A stretch of DNA of 64,000 bases from NCBI GenBank assembly GCA_021815305.1, contig JAKAHC010000002.1, forward strand, positions 1 to 64,000. Direction: 5' to 3'. The notes beneath the pieces were generated by a model, which saw only the letters and a program-made list of their open reading frames with translations, did no database searches and was not told where the DNA came from. The stretch comes from Deltaproteobacteria bacterium. Its GTDB lineage: Bacteria > Desulfobacterota > Deferrimicrobia > Deferrimicrobiales > Deferrimicrobiaceae. A program made the translations under genes and the position numbers. Shown piece after piece: positions 25,605 through 34,343 of the stretch (positions within the stretch are counted from its first letter, which is position 1; each line of letters starts with the position of its first letter).

Positions 25605-26369
25605 TCACGCGAGCACGGACAGGGCGGCGCCCAGGGCGCCCGTGAACTGCGGATCGGGCGCCACGGCGAGCGGTCCGGGCAGCGTCTGCGACAGGGCGGC
25701 AACCATCCCCGGGTTGAGCGCCACGCCTCCGCTCATGAGGAAACGCACCCCGGCCGGCACCGTGCCGACGAGCGAGGAAACTCTCAGGGCGAGCGCCATG
25801 TGCAGGCCCTTGACGATGCCCTCCACAGGCTCTCCGCGCGCCACCAGCGAGACCACCTCGCTTTCGGCGAAGACGGTGCATGTGCTGGTCACCGGGACGG
25901 ATCCTGCGGCGCGCTCCATGTACGCGGCGACCTCCTCCAGCGGCACCCGCAGGCGTTCCAGGATCACCTCCAGGAAGCGGCCGGTTCCGGCGGCGCACTT
26001 GTCGTTCATGGCGAAGTCGAGGACCTCGCCCCTCTCCCCGAGACGGATGACCTTCGTGTCCTGCCCCCCGATGTCCACGAGGACGCCCGGCTGCCCGGTC
26101 CCGAAGAAGGCGCCGCGGGCATGGCAGGTGATCTCGGTGATCTCCCTGGCGGCACCGAGCCGCTTGCGGCCGTAGCCCGTGGCCCCGACGGGGAGGGCGG
26201 TCTTCCCGGTCTTCGTGGAGAGCGCGTCGAGGGCGCGCACCGCCTGCTCCCCGATCCGGGGGTCGGAAGGCTCGAGGAACCGCGCGAGGACTCTCCCTCC
26301 GCCGTCGATCGCCACCGCCTTGAACGTGGTGCTTCCCGCGTCGATGCCGATCGCTGCGGCTCCGCTCAC
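25605..26369 (-). CDS. 2-Hydroxyacyl-CoA dehydratase activator (HgdC/BadF family)
   Basis: A 254-aa ASKHA-fold ATPase. The phosphate loop is GIDAGSTTFKAVAID; VDIGGQDTKVI is the second phosphate motif. The two cysteines that hold a [4Fe-4S] cluster at the dimer interface are C125 (NDKCAAGTGRF) and the Cys in TSTCTVFAESE. Family knowledge: the homodimer uses ATP to push one electron at very low potential into the dehydratase encoded upstream. It overlaps the adjacent subunit gene by 4 nt. BadF/BcrA-type benzoyl-CoA reductase subunits are relatives, but the partner genes favour a dehydratase-type system. Confidence 0.9.
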   Translation of the reverse strand: MSGAAAIGIDAGSTTFKAVAIDGGGRVLARFLEPSDPRIGEQAVRALDALSTKTGKTALPVGATGYGRKRLGAAREITEITCHARGAFFGTGQPGVLVDIGGQDTKVIRLGERGEVLDFAMNDKCAAGTGRFLEVILERLRVPLEEVAAYMERAAGSVPVTSTCTVFAESEVVSLVARGEPVEGIVKGLHMALALRVSSLVGTVPAGVRFLMSGGVALNPGMVAALSQTLPGPLAVAPDPQFTGALGAALSVLA

Positions 26370-27679
26370 GGGAAGCGCTCCATGAAGGCGCGCAGGCGGT
26401 TATCGGCCTGCTCCGCCGACCATGCGCGCGGATCGGCGTGGTCCGCCTCCAGCACGAGCGATCTCACGCCCGCTTCGACCAACCGGTCCTTCAAGTCGAT
26501 CTGCCCTATGGAGTAGGGTTTGCAAGAACGGTCGCTGTGGAGGATGGCGCCCGTGGCCCCGTACTCTTCGCAAAGCCTCTTCATGAGGGACAGCCTGTGG
26601 GGGAGGTCACGGTTCAGGAACACGTGGAGGTAGGCTCGCGCGGCAGAGCCCTCCGGGTCGGCGGGGTCGATCCGGCGGCCGGCCTCGGCCCAGGCGCTGG
26701 CGTAGGTGGTGCAGACGACGTTGAAACCTTCCCGGGCCAAAAGGGTGGAGAGGTCCCGCAGGTGGAACCATATGGGCAGGTTGTCCCACAGGAGGCGCAC
26801 GCGCTCGTTTTCGATTCCGCCCACGCCGCGGGCGACGCGGTCCTTGAGTTCATCGAGCAGCATCCTGTAGTAGGCGTTGCACTCCCCGGTCCCGCGCATG
26901 GCCACGATCGGCGCAAGGTGGAAAAAGGAGTCGAACCCGGTCCAGGGAGACGGCCGGGCGAGGGAGGTGCGCAGGCACTCGTCCCAAAGCCTCGTGCCTT
27001 CGCGGGCCAGGCGCATCGACTCCACGAGCCCGGCGCTGTCCACCGGGCGCCCGGCGATCCGGCCGGCGACCTCCGCCAGTTCGCGCAGTTGATCCACGAC
27101 ATAGGCCACGTGGTGCGGGAGGGCGTCACCGTACACGAAGGGGGTGTCGACGACGACCAGCGGAACGCGGAAGCGGTCTGCGAGCGCCCGGTACCAATAA
27201 AGGACGGTCTGGCAGATGTTGGTGCAGCAGCACAGCAGATCGGGTCTGGGCAGGCGCCCGACAGGAGTTTTCCCCGCGGCCAGGCTCCCCAGGTCGGCGC
27301 GTGCATAGCCGCACAGGTCGCGGGAATACCCTTCCCGCTCCACCGCCTCGGACAGCTCGGGGACCAGGCGTTTCACCGAACAGATCGCCCCGTGGTTCTC
27401 CGGGTAGACCGTGTGGAACCGGAGCGAACGCAGCGCCTCCACGGGGAAACCGCTCGTGACCCATGCGACGGGGACGGCGCCGTCGGCGTAGCGGCCGGCG
27501 AGATAGTGGCGGGCCGTAAGTTCCTTGAGCTTTCGCGCGCATTCCAGCGGAGGTCCGAACGGTCCCGTCCTTCGCCCTCCCTTCCGGGAGAGCAGGCGTC
27601 TCCGCCAGCCTTTCGCCCCCGACAGCAGCGGAACGGCCACGCGCGACATGAACTCGTATGAAACGCGGCGACCGATCAA
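26366..27679 (-). CDS. 2-Hydroxyacyl-CoA dehydratase family subunit (HgdA/HgdB-like)
   Basis: A 437-aa protein of the HGD-D family, which holds a [4Fe-4S] or double-cubane cluster. Cluster-type cysteines appear in NHGAICSVKR, LLCCCTNICQTV and HSDRSCKPYSIGQ. TTYASAWAEAGRR and the NAYYRMLLDELKDR region are usual in this family. It overlaps both neighbours by 4 nt (ATGA-type). With the second subunit and the activator it forms a three-gene operon. No CoA transferase or acyl-CoA dehydrogenase lies nearby, so the substrate is unknown; a double-cubane-cluster reductase acting on a small molecule is an alternative. Confidence 0.85.
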   Translation of the reverse strand: MIGRRVSYEFMSRVAVPLLSGAKGWRRRLLSRKGGRRTGPFGPPLECARKLKELTARHYLAGRYADGAVPVAWVTSGFPVEALRSLRFHTVYPENHGAICSVKRLVPELSEAVEREGYSRDLCGYARADLGSLAAGKTPVGRLPRPDLLCCCTNICQTVLYWYRALADRFRVPLVVVDTPFVYGDALPHHVAYVVDQLRELAEVAGRIAGRPVDSAGLVESMRLAREGTRLWDECLRTSLARPSPWTGFDSFFHLAPIVAMRGTGECNAYYRMLLDELKDRVARGVGGIENERVRLLWDNLPIWFHLRDLSTLLAREGFNVVCTTYASAWAEAGRRIDPADPEGSAARAYLHVFLNRDLPHRLSLMKRLCEEYGATGAILHSDRSCKPYSIGQIDLKDRLVEAGVRSLVLEADHADPRAWSAEQADNRLRAFMERFP

Positions 27680-28788
27680 GGGGCGCTCCTTGCGGATTCC
27701 ACGATTTCCGCAAACGCTTCCAGGCGAGTGACGGACTGGGCGGGGAGATCAGCCTCCAGCTCGCCTTCGAGGTGAAGCAGGGGAGCGCCGATCCCGGAGA
27801 AAAGGCGACGGATGGCCGGGACGTCGAAGCTTTCCGGCTCGCAGAACTTGGGGACATGGACGATGACCCCCGCGGCTCCCGATCGCCTGAAAAGAGCCGA
27901 TAGATACTCCATCCGGCGGGCGGGGGCTGCCGCCCGGGTCGGGCAGGGGGGCATGGCGAAGGTCCGCGCCGCCAGTGTGCCGATGGGATCTTCACCTCGG
28001 GCGGGCGGTCCCAACGGGATGCGGCGGCCGACCGCGGCGTAGTCGTCGGCGACAACGAAAGTACCCCCCGATGCCAGATGATCGAAGATCGCCATGGGTT
28101 CGGGAACGTACCCGGTGATCAGCAACGGAACTCCCCGCCGCCGGCGCTCTTTCCCGATCCTGCCTTCGGCGGCCTGCAACTCCGCCAGGTGGTCCTCGGG
28201 CCACAGGAACTCGCCGCGTCGCAGAAGCCTGTACAACGCGGGGTCGTCGAGGTCCAGGCAAGCGCGGCGGCGAAGCAGTGCGCCCTTGATCCGGTCGATC
28301 TCGGCATGCAGGGCGATCGCCGCATCCAGGCGGGCGGCATCCAGCGTCTCGCCCGTCAGCCGTTCGAGACCACATGCAAGGCTCGAAAGCTCGGCGCGCG
28401 CGAAAGCCCGGGCGCTGGGCCTGTCCTCCCCTTTGGGGTGATGAAAACGGAGCACCGGCTTCTTCCACCCGCCGAAGTCGGGAACCAGGGTGGCCAGCCC
28501 CTGGAGGGAATCGCAGGTGTGGGGGAACAGGACCGCGTCCGCGGCGTCCGCGCCTCCCGAGGCGAGAAAAGCCAGCGCGTTTCGGACGACCGCGCAGGCG
28601 TAAGGCTGGATCCGGCCCGCTTCGGGGCCGCGGGGAGGGCCCGGCGGGCCCCAAAGCTCCACGGTATGCACATCCATCGCGGTGAAGAGCTCGCGGGGAT
28701 AGAGTATCGGGAGCACCACCACGGTCTTGCGACCGAGCTTTTTCTGGGCGGCGATGGCGGCTGCGCGCATCACGCTCCAATCTGCCAT
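27676..28788 (-). CDS. 2-Hydroxyacyl-CoA dehydratase family, second subunit
   Basis: A 370-aa paralogue of the neighbouring subunit. Cluster cysteines fit FPHTCDSLQG and VPKFCEPESFDVPAIRR; LITGYVPEPMAIFDHL and the final PLLHLEGE match the family. The start is uncertain: ATG 28788 (MADWSVMRAA) is chosen because the extra N-terminus from 28863 (MEGGNLPDVRRRG) looks non-coding, but neither has a clear ribosome site. It is the first gene of the operon, divergent from the TolC-like gene with about 105 bp between. Confidence 0.82.
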   Translation of the reverse strand: MADWSVMRAAAIAAQKKLGRKTVVVLPILYPRELFTAMDVHTVELWGPPGPPRGPEAGRIQPYACAVVRNALAFLASGGADAADAVLFPHTCDSLQGLATLVPDFGGWKKPVLRFHHPKGEDRPSARAFARAELSSLACGLERLTGETLDAARLDAAIALHAEIDRIKGALLRRRACLDLDDPALYRLLRRGEFLWPEDHLAELQAAEGRIGKERRRRGVPLLITGYVPEPMAIFDHLASGGTFVVADDYAAVGRRIPLGPPARGEDPIGTLAARTFAMPPCPTRAAAPARRMEYLSALFRRSGAAGVIVHVPKFCEPESFDVPAIRRLFSGIGAPLLHLEGELEADLPAQSVTRLEAFAEIVESARSAP

Positions 28789-28894
28789 GCGCGGCCGTGG
28801 ACGGCAAGGGAGGCGATCGCTTTCCCCCCGTCTCCGGACATCCGGGAGATTTCCTCCTTCCATTCCGGGGGCATTCTCAATATTCTACTTTTCT

Positions 28895-30280
28895 ATGCGG
28901 TATCGGGTCATCGCTTTCCTTCTCCTGTGCCTGCCGGTTCACCGCGCCTTTCCCGCCGGCGCGCAGGAAGTCGACAACTCCGCGGCATCGCCTCCGGTTA
29001 CCCTCGTGGATGCGGTCCGGACCGCGCTTGCGGACGCTCCCGATGTCCGCCTCGCGTCGCAGGACGTCCGCATCACGGCCGAGGGCAGGAACGTCGCTCT
29101 CGCGAGACGGCTCCCCCGCCTGGATGCGAGCACGGACTTCACCGCCCTTTCGCAACCCCCGTCGACCGTTTTCCAGGGAACCCCGATCCAGACCGCGGAC
29201 AAGAACATCTGGCGCGCCCGGCTCACCGCGGAGCAGACGATCTACGATTTCGGCAGGACGCGGTCCCGGGTGGACCAGGCAGGGGCGCGCATCCGAGTCG
29301 CCGAGCGGGTCGAAGGGGCGACCCGGGATCGGCAGGCGCTCGACGTCATTTCCTCGTTCCTCGATGCCAGGCGGGCGGAGGCGCTGCGCCAGGTGGCGGA
29401 GGAATCTCTCGCCACGGCAAGGGATCACCGGCGGCTTGCCGTGGACCGGTACGATGCGGGGGCGGTTGCGAAAAACGACGTGCTCGCCGCGGATGTCCAG
29501 GTGGCTAACGCCGAAGCCGCTCTCATCACCGCCCAGGTCCAGGTGGAGATTTCCCGGTCCCGCCTGGCGCTGCGGATGGGCATTCGCGGCGACCGCTTTG
29601 TGGTCCCGGCGCCCGGTCCCTACCCGGTTCCGTCCGAAGCGGTTCCATCCGTTTCCGACAGCGTCCGGGCTGCGTTCGCGAAACGGAACGAGCTGCGGGC
29701 CCAGGACGCCTCCATCCGGGAAGGGGAGGAGGCCGTGAAAACCGCCCGGTCCGAGTTCGCCCCGACCTTCTTCGGTCAGGGAGGCTATTCGTACGAGGCC
29801 AACGACCTGAACCCTCACAGGAGCGTGTTTTCGATCCTGCTGGGGGGGAAAGTGAACCTCTTCACGGGCTTCGCCGACGAGGCAATGCTGCGCCAGGCGC
29901 GGGGAACCGTCGATCGGCGCAGGGAAGCGCTGGCCAGGCTGCAGAACGATATCGCGCTCGAGGTGAAATCGACCCACCTGTCCCTGGCCGAAGCCGGCAA
30001 GAGAAAGGCGGTGGCGGAGGTGGCCGTCGCGAGCGCGGAGGAGAATCTGCGCATCCAGGACGAGAGGTACAAGGAGGGGATGGCGATCTCCACCGAAGTG
30101 CTGGACGCCCAGACCCTCCTTGCCCGAGCGAAAGTCGACCGTCAGAATGCCGCGTACGACCTGGCCGAGGCGCACTACCGGCTGCTTTCGGTCCGGGGGG
30201 AGCTGCTCGATTTCCTCGCCCCGCTGCTGGCTTCGGGACGCCAGGATTCCTCGATCGGGGACCGTGCGACGAACCCGTGA
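28895..30280 (+). CDS. TolC-family outer membrane channel protein
   Basis: A 461-aa outer membrane efflux protein. A signal peptide (VIAFLLLCLPVHRAFPAGAQ) is followed by two tandem OEP repeats of long helices: VTLVDAVRTALADAPDVRLASQDV opens the first, and SVSDSVRAAFAKRNELRAQDASI the second. ALRMGIRGD and DERYKEGMAISTEVLDAQTLLARAK are typical. It would form the trimeric exit duct of an efflux or type I secretion system, but no membrane-fusion or inner-membrane partner is adjacent. The last 106 bp overlap the 3' end of the convergent metallophosphoesterase gene. Confidence 0.88.
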   Translation: MRYRVIAFLLLCLPVHRAFPAGAQEVDNSAASPPVTLVDAVRTALADAPDVRLASQDVRITAEGRNVALARRLPRLDASTDFTALSQPPSTVFQGTPIQTADKNIWRARLTAEQTIYDFGRTRSRVDQAGARIRVAERVEGATRDRQALDVISSFLDARRAEALRQVAEESLATARDHRRLAVDRYDAGAVAKNDVLAADVQVANAEAALITAQVQVEISRSRLALRMGIRGDRFVVPAPGPYPVPSEAVPSVSDSVRAAFAKRNELRAQDASIREGEEAVKTARSEFAPTFFGQGGYSYEANDLNPHRSVFSILLGGKVNLFTGFADEAMLRQARGTVDRRREALARLQNDIALEVKSTHLSLAEAGKRKAVAEVAVASAEENLRIQDERYKEGMAISTEVLDAQTLLARAKVDRQNAAYDLAEAHYRLLSVRGELLDFLAPLLASGRQDSSIGDRATNP

Positions 30281-31917
30281 TGGGTCTTCATGGTGGCCAG
30301 CCCCTTGTCGAACCGGGTTTCGGCCATCAGGCTCCCCGATAGCCGAAGCGTCTTGAAGTCCAGGACGATCTCGTTGTAGGAGATTTCGTAGTCCACGTCG
30401 AACAGTTTTCTGTAGATGTACGTGTTTTTCCCCACGGAGCTTCCGCATCCGAAAATCAGGATCGGCCGGTTGCGCACGAGGTTCTCGGGGATCCGTCCCG
30501 TGACGGGGATGTGCCTGTGACCGTGGAGGATGACCTTCACCCCGTTGGAGTCGCAGAAGCGGAGATACTCCCGTCCGTCCGCCAGACCGTCCATGCGCTC
30601 GTACGCGGCCCCGAGGATTTTGCGGAACGACGCGCCGAGGGTTTTCATGTGGAACCGTCGCATCTCGGGATCGATCAGGTGCAGCTGCATCGGATGGTGG
30701 TGGAGCAGGGACACCAGCAGGGGGTTCCCCTCCACGGCGGGCGGATGCTTCAGGTCTTCCTCGACGGCGGCGTACTGCTCCGGCGGGATTTTCCCGCGCG
30801 CCATCCTGCCGCGATCGGCGGAATTCAGGCAGACCACGCCGACGGGAAATCCCGGAATCCATTCGACCCTTGCATGGCATGGGGGAACAAGGGATGCGGA
30901 AGCGCTCCTCTTCCCCAACACCCCGGTCCTTCGCATATCGTGATTTCCGAGGACGAATATGGGATCCCTGCACACCCCGCGCAATTCTTTCAGATAGTCA
31001 TACAGGTCATTCGCGCAGACCACGTTGGCCGCCTCCGGCGTCTGCATGATATCGCCGCTCAACAGGAACACCACGGAGGAACTTTCCCTGCTCCTGTCGA
31101 GGCAGTTCCGCGCCATTTCCTTCACCCTGACGATTCTTTCGAAGGATATCCTGCTTCCGATGTGCGTATCGCTCAGATGCAGGAACGTCAGCCGGGAGCC
31201 CGCGTCGATCCCGCACGCGGGAAAGGCCTCGATGTAGTGATGCATCAGGAGATATCCGGGGGCATTCGCGACGGCGTCACCACGGGAAAAAATCCAGCGG
31301 AGGGCATCTTCCGTTTTCTCCGGGGGCAAGGGGAAAAACAGAGATTCGTCGCTGCGGCGCCACAGCAAAACCCCCGGCCAGCGGGTGGATTTCGACAGCG
31401 CGGACCGGAAGGGAGGGTATAGGTCCGTGACGGCGAAATCCTTTTGCGGGGGTTCTTTCAGGTGGAGGATGAGGTGCGGGTTGTCCCGGATGCCCTGTGA
31501 CAATTTCAGAAGGAAATGTTTCGATGTCAACAGGTGGTCCACCGTACGGTGTTCCTTCAACCCGGAAGGGACGAAAACCGCCATCCACTTCCTTTCCGAG
31601 AACATGTCGCGCAGTTTCAGGATGATGTCGTCGTAACGGCGGTGCGGCACCGCCAGGGCGTCGTCCCGCAGAAACGCCGCGGTTTCCATTGTTCCGGCGT
31701 GTGATTTCCCGTGGAAATACAGCCCATCCATGATGTTTCCGAGGAATGCCGCCAGCGTGTCGCGGGCGAGATCCGGATCTCCGACGTCCGGGATCGGGTT
31801 ATGCGGGTCCAGCACGTAGGAAATCCAGTTTGCCGACTGCAGGTTGAATCTCTCCCCCAAGGGAGCCTCCAGGGTCCCGCATCCTTGCCCCGTGCCGATC
31901 CGCACGCCCCGGTCCAA
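30175..31917 (-). CDS. Metallophosphoesterase with unknown N-terminal domain
   Basis: A protein of about 580 aa. The C-terminal half is a calcineurin-like phosphoesterase with all metal motifs: FLHLSDTHIGS, LLSGDIMQ, VLGNHDMRR, SLLHHHPMQ and ILHGHRHIPV. The N-terminal 240 residues (SANWISYVLDPHNPIPDVG, MAVFVPSGLKEHRTVDHLLTSKHF) are not recognised. It is cytosolic; no signal is seen. No ATG is available: TTG 31917 with GAAGG upstream is the best start, GTG 31905 the alternative; the frame upstream of 31930 belongs to the divergent gene. It overlaps tolC's 3' end by 106 bp. Divergent from the GNAT-XRE gene, with which it may form a functional pair. Confidence 0.78.
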   Translation of the reverse strand: MDRGVRIGTGQGCGTLEAPLGERFNLQSANWISYVLDPHNPIPDVGDPDLARDTLAAFLGNIMDGLYFHGKSHAGTMETAAFLRDDALAVPHRRYDDIILKLRDMFSERKWMAVFVPSGLKEHRTVDHLLTSKHFLLKLSQGIRDNPHLILHLKEPPQKDFAVTDLYPPFRSALSKSTRWPGVLLWRRSDESLFFPLPPEKTEDALRWIFSRGDAVANAPGYLLMHHYIEAFPACGIDAGSRLTFLHLSDTHIGSRISFERIVRVKEMARNCLDRSRESSSVVFLLSGDIMQTPEAANVVCANDLYDYLKELRGVCRDPIFVLGNHDMRRTGVLGKRSASASLVPPCHARVEWIPGFPVGVVCLNSADRGRMARGKIPPEQYAAVEEDLKHPPAVEGNPLLVSLLHHHPMQLHLIDPEMRRFHMKTLGASFRKILGAAYERMDGLADGREYLRFCDSNGVKVILHGHRHIPVTGRIPENLVRNRPILIFGCGSSVGKNTYIYRKLFDVDYEISYNEIVLDFKTLRLSGSLMAETRFDKGLATMKTHHGFVARSPIEESWRPEASSGARKSSSSPRTESSR

Positions 31918-32019
31918 CAGGGATGCCTTCAGATTACCGTCACGGCGAAGCCGGTGGCAATGCCCCCGGTGGTAGAATGATGTTTCCGGGAAAAAGTCTT
32001 CCTTGGGGGAGGGACGCCG

Positions 32020-33039
32020 ATGAGCGACGCCAACAGAAAGATCCGGTTGGTAAAGTCCATGTCCCATGAGGAGGAGCCTGCCCGGGAACTCCCCGATGCG
32101 CTCGATGTGGAATTCGTCTACCCCGGCCACAGCGTGGTCGTCGCCGACGAGGGGCCCGACACGTACATCCATTCGATCCACGGTCGGATCGAGTTCTCCA
32201 CCGCATACGAGGACAAGGAATCCGGAGAGTACGGCGCGTGGCGGACGGAGGCGGGCCGCTTCCATGCGCTTTACGTGGATGCGGCGCTCGCGCGGGAGGA
32301 AGGGACGAACCTGTCCGAGGTGATGGACGCCGAATCGGCCGAAATGGCGGAGATCTGCGCAACCCTGTACGATCCGGCGACGGACGGGTTCCGCAGCGAG
32401 GCGGGAGAGCCCCTGCAAGGGGATGCCGGGTCCAACATCCTTGCGGTCCACCGGGTGGAAATCCTGCCGACGCATCGCGGCATGGGGCTGGGACTGGCCG
32501 CGTTGTGGTACCTGATCCGTCTCCATTCGGCAGGGTGCGGGCTGGTGATCCTCAAGGCGGTTCCGGCCCAGTACGGTGCGCGATTCGGCGGCGGTCAGGA
32601 CGAGTGGGCGAAACGGATGGCGTACGATACTTTCCCGGCCGGGCAGGAGGAAGCGCGGCGGAAACTCGTTTCCCTCTGCGAAAAGCTGGGATTCCGGCAT
32701 ATCGGCGGGAACGGGGTGATGGCGCTTTCCATGACGGCGCAAAACCCCGTCCCGGAGGAGATCTTCCACTGGGTGCCGCGGCAGGTGATCCCTGCCGGCG
32801 TTCGGAACGGCGGCCCTCCGGGAGGGGTGTCGACACCGCACCTTGTCGGGTCGAACCTGAAGAGGCTCCGGGAAGTCAGGGATTGGAGCCGGCCGGAACT
32901 TGCCAGGATATTGGGAGTGAACGAGGCGTACATCAACAACGTGGAAAGCGGCAGGAAAGGGGTCGGGCTGGACCGCATCGAGCGGTGGGCCCGGGTATTC
33001 GACGTCCCCATCGGGGAGTTCTTCCTGCCGCGCCGATGA
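32020..33039 (+). CDS. GNAT acetyltransferase-XRE helix-turn-helix fusion
   Basis: A 339-aa protein. The central part has a GNAT core: ILAVHRVEILPTHRGMGLGLAALWYLIR carries the R-x-x-G-x-G acetyl-CoA loop (RGMGLG), and LCEKLGFRHIGGNGVMALSM fits the last strands. The C-terminal 65 residues are an XRE-type HTH: LKRLREVRDWSRPELARILGVNEAYINNVESGRKGVGLDRIERWARVF. GGGGGAGGG precedes ATG 32020. It is divergent from the metallophosphoesterase gene with about 100 bp between the starts, so it may control that promoter. An acetyltransferase tethered to a DNA-binding domain is unusual; the acyl acceptor is unknown. Confidence 0.8.
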   Translation: MSDANRKIRLVKSMSHEEEPARELPDALDVEFVYPGHSVVVADEGPDTYIHSIHGRIEFSTAYEDKESGEYGAWRTEAGRFHALYVDAALAREEGTNLSEVMDAESAEMAEICATLYDPATDGFRSEAGEPLQGDAGSNILAVHRVEILPTHRGMGLGLAALWYLIRLHSAGCGLVILKAVPAQYGARFGGGQDEWAKRMAYDTFPAGQEEARRKLVSLCEKLGFRHIGGNGVMALSMTAQNPVPEEIFHWVPRQVIPAGVRNGGPPGGVSTPHLVGSNLKRLREVRDWSRPELARILGVNEAYINNVESGRKGVGLDRIERWARVFDVPIGEFFLPRR

Positions 33040-33196
33040 CGCTTCCGAACCCCGCCCTGTGCCAGGTCGACGCCCGCGTCCTCCTCGGGGAACGGGCGTG
33101 AGCGCTTGCGCCCCGATGCGGCCATGGGTCACCGTCGATCGGCGCCTGTCCGGGATATGGTATCCTTCATCCAGCATCCGGCGTACCGGAGTTCGT

Positions 33197-34240
33197 GTGC
33201 CTTCAGGCAGGTTGAAATCCCTCGGGGTACGGAAAGCGGTGGTTTGGACGGGCCTCGTGGCTGCATTCGCCCTGTCCGTCTCCCTTGCGGCCGGCTTCTG
33301 CACCGAGGCCTGCAAGGCGACCTACGAATGGACGATCTTCGGAATGAAATTCCCCTTCCTGGGGATCGGGTTCTTCGCCCTCTGCATCCTGCTGTATCTT
33401 CCCGGCGATCGGCCCGTGTTCCGGGAACTCTTCTCCCTGGCGATATCCGGGGCATGGGGCGCGGAGATCACTTTCCTCTATGTTCAGAATTCCATCATCA
33501 ATAAATGGTGCCCGATGTGCCTTGCCGTGGCATTCTGTGTCTTCGTGGTCGGAGTTGCGCTTGCGGCAGGGTATTTCCGAAACGCGGGGAAGGATTCCGG
33601 ATCAGGGAGGGGTACGATGGCACGGCACCTGTCGAAAGGGATCATCCTGGCGGCGGCGATGATCGCCGGCGCCTATGTCTCTTTTCTCGGGCTGGGAAAT
33701 CCGGCCGCGGCCGATGCGGGTACGATCTCGGTGGGGCTCGGGAAGCAGGACTCGGATATCGAGGTCTACGTGTTCACGGACTGGTTCTGCCAGGCGTGCC
33801 GGCAGGCGGAGCCGGACCTGGAGAAGGCGTACCCGAATATCGTGAATCGCGCGAGGCTCATCTTTGTCGAGGACCCTATCCACAAAGAGAGCATGAATTT
33901 CATCCCCTACAACGTGAGCTTCCTCGTTCGGGAGAAGGAGAAATACCTCGAGATCCGGAAAGCCTTGGCGCGACTTGCCCTGAGGACAAAGGACCCCAGT
34001 CCGGAGGACGTGCAGAAGGCCGTTGCGCCGCTGGGCGTGAAGTACCGGCCCCTGAACTACGCGGATCTCGGCACCGCGGTCCGGTATTACCAGGCGCTGG
34101 TGAGGTCCTTCCACGTGGAGGGGACGCCGACCCTGGTGGTGTACAACCGGCGCACGAAAAGCGTGAAGCAGCTATACGGGGTAAAGGATCTGTCTTACCC
34201 GAACATCCTCATGGCGGTTTCCGGTGTGTCGCCTCCATGA
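33197..34240 (+). CDS. VKOR-DsbA fusion (disulfide bond formation)
   Basis: A 347-aa membrane protein. The N-terminal half is a vitamin K epoxide reductase-like domain with about five membrane segments and cysteine pairs in GFCTEACKATYEW and NKWCPMCLAV (CxxC). After another hydrophobic segment (GIILAAAMIAGAYVSFLGLG) comes a periplasmic thioredoxin-fold part with FTDWFCQACRQAEPD (FCQAC active site) and cis-Pro in VEGTPTLVVYN. It would oxidise periplasmic thiols and pass electrons to quinone, replacing DsbA/DsbB in one chain. The start GTG 33197 has GGAG 5 nt upstream; no ATG is near. Confidence 0.85.
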   Translation: MPSGRLKSLGVRKAVVWTGLVAAFALSVSLAAGFCTEACKATYEWTIFGMKFPFLGIGFFALCILLYLPGDRPVFRELFSLAISGAWGAEITFLYVQNSIINKWCPMCLAVAFCVFVVGVALAAGYFRNAGKDSGSGRGTMARHLSKGIILAAAMIAGAYVSFLGLGNPAAADAGTISVGLGKQDSDIEVYVFTDWFCQACRQAEPDLEKAYPNIVNRARLIFVEDPIHKESMNFIPYNVSFLVREKEKYLEIRKALARLALRTKDPSPEDVQKAVAPLGVKYRPLNYADLGTAVRYYQALVRSFHVEGTPTLVVYNRRTKSVKQLYGVKDLSYPNILMAVSGVSPP

Positions 34241-34243
34241 ACC

Positions 34244-34286
34244 CCCTGCCCCGCGGCGCGGAGGGACCCCGGTGGCTGGGGCAGGG
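34244..34286. terminator. GC-rich hairpin between convergent genes
   Basis: CCCTGCCCC (34244-34252) pairs perfectly with GGGGCAGGG (34278-34286). It lies 4 bp after the VKOR-DsbA stop, ahead of the convergent SpoIIM-like gene; no T-run. Confidence 0.5.
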
Positions 34287-34343
34287 TGAACCGGATCGGG
34301 CATGCGGAGGTTCCAGGACGAATCGGGGACCGCGCCCTCCGAC

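Noticed and set aside
31918-33315. Upstream extension of the metallophosphoesterase frame to 33315
   Set aside because: This part lies opposite the well-supported GNAT-XRE gene and translates to Arg/Pro-rich text.
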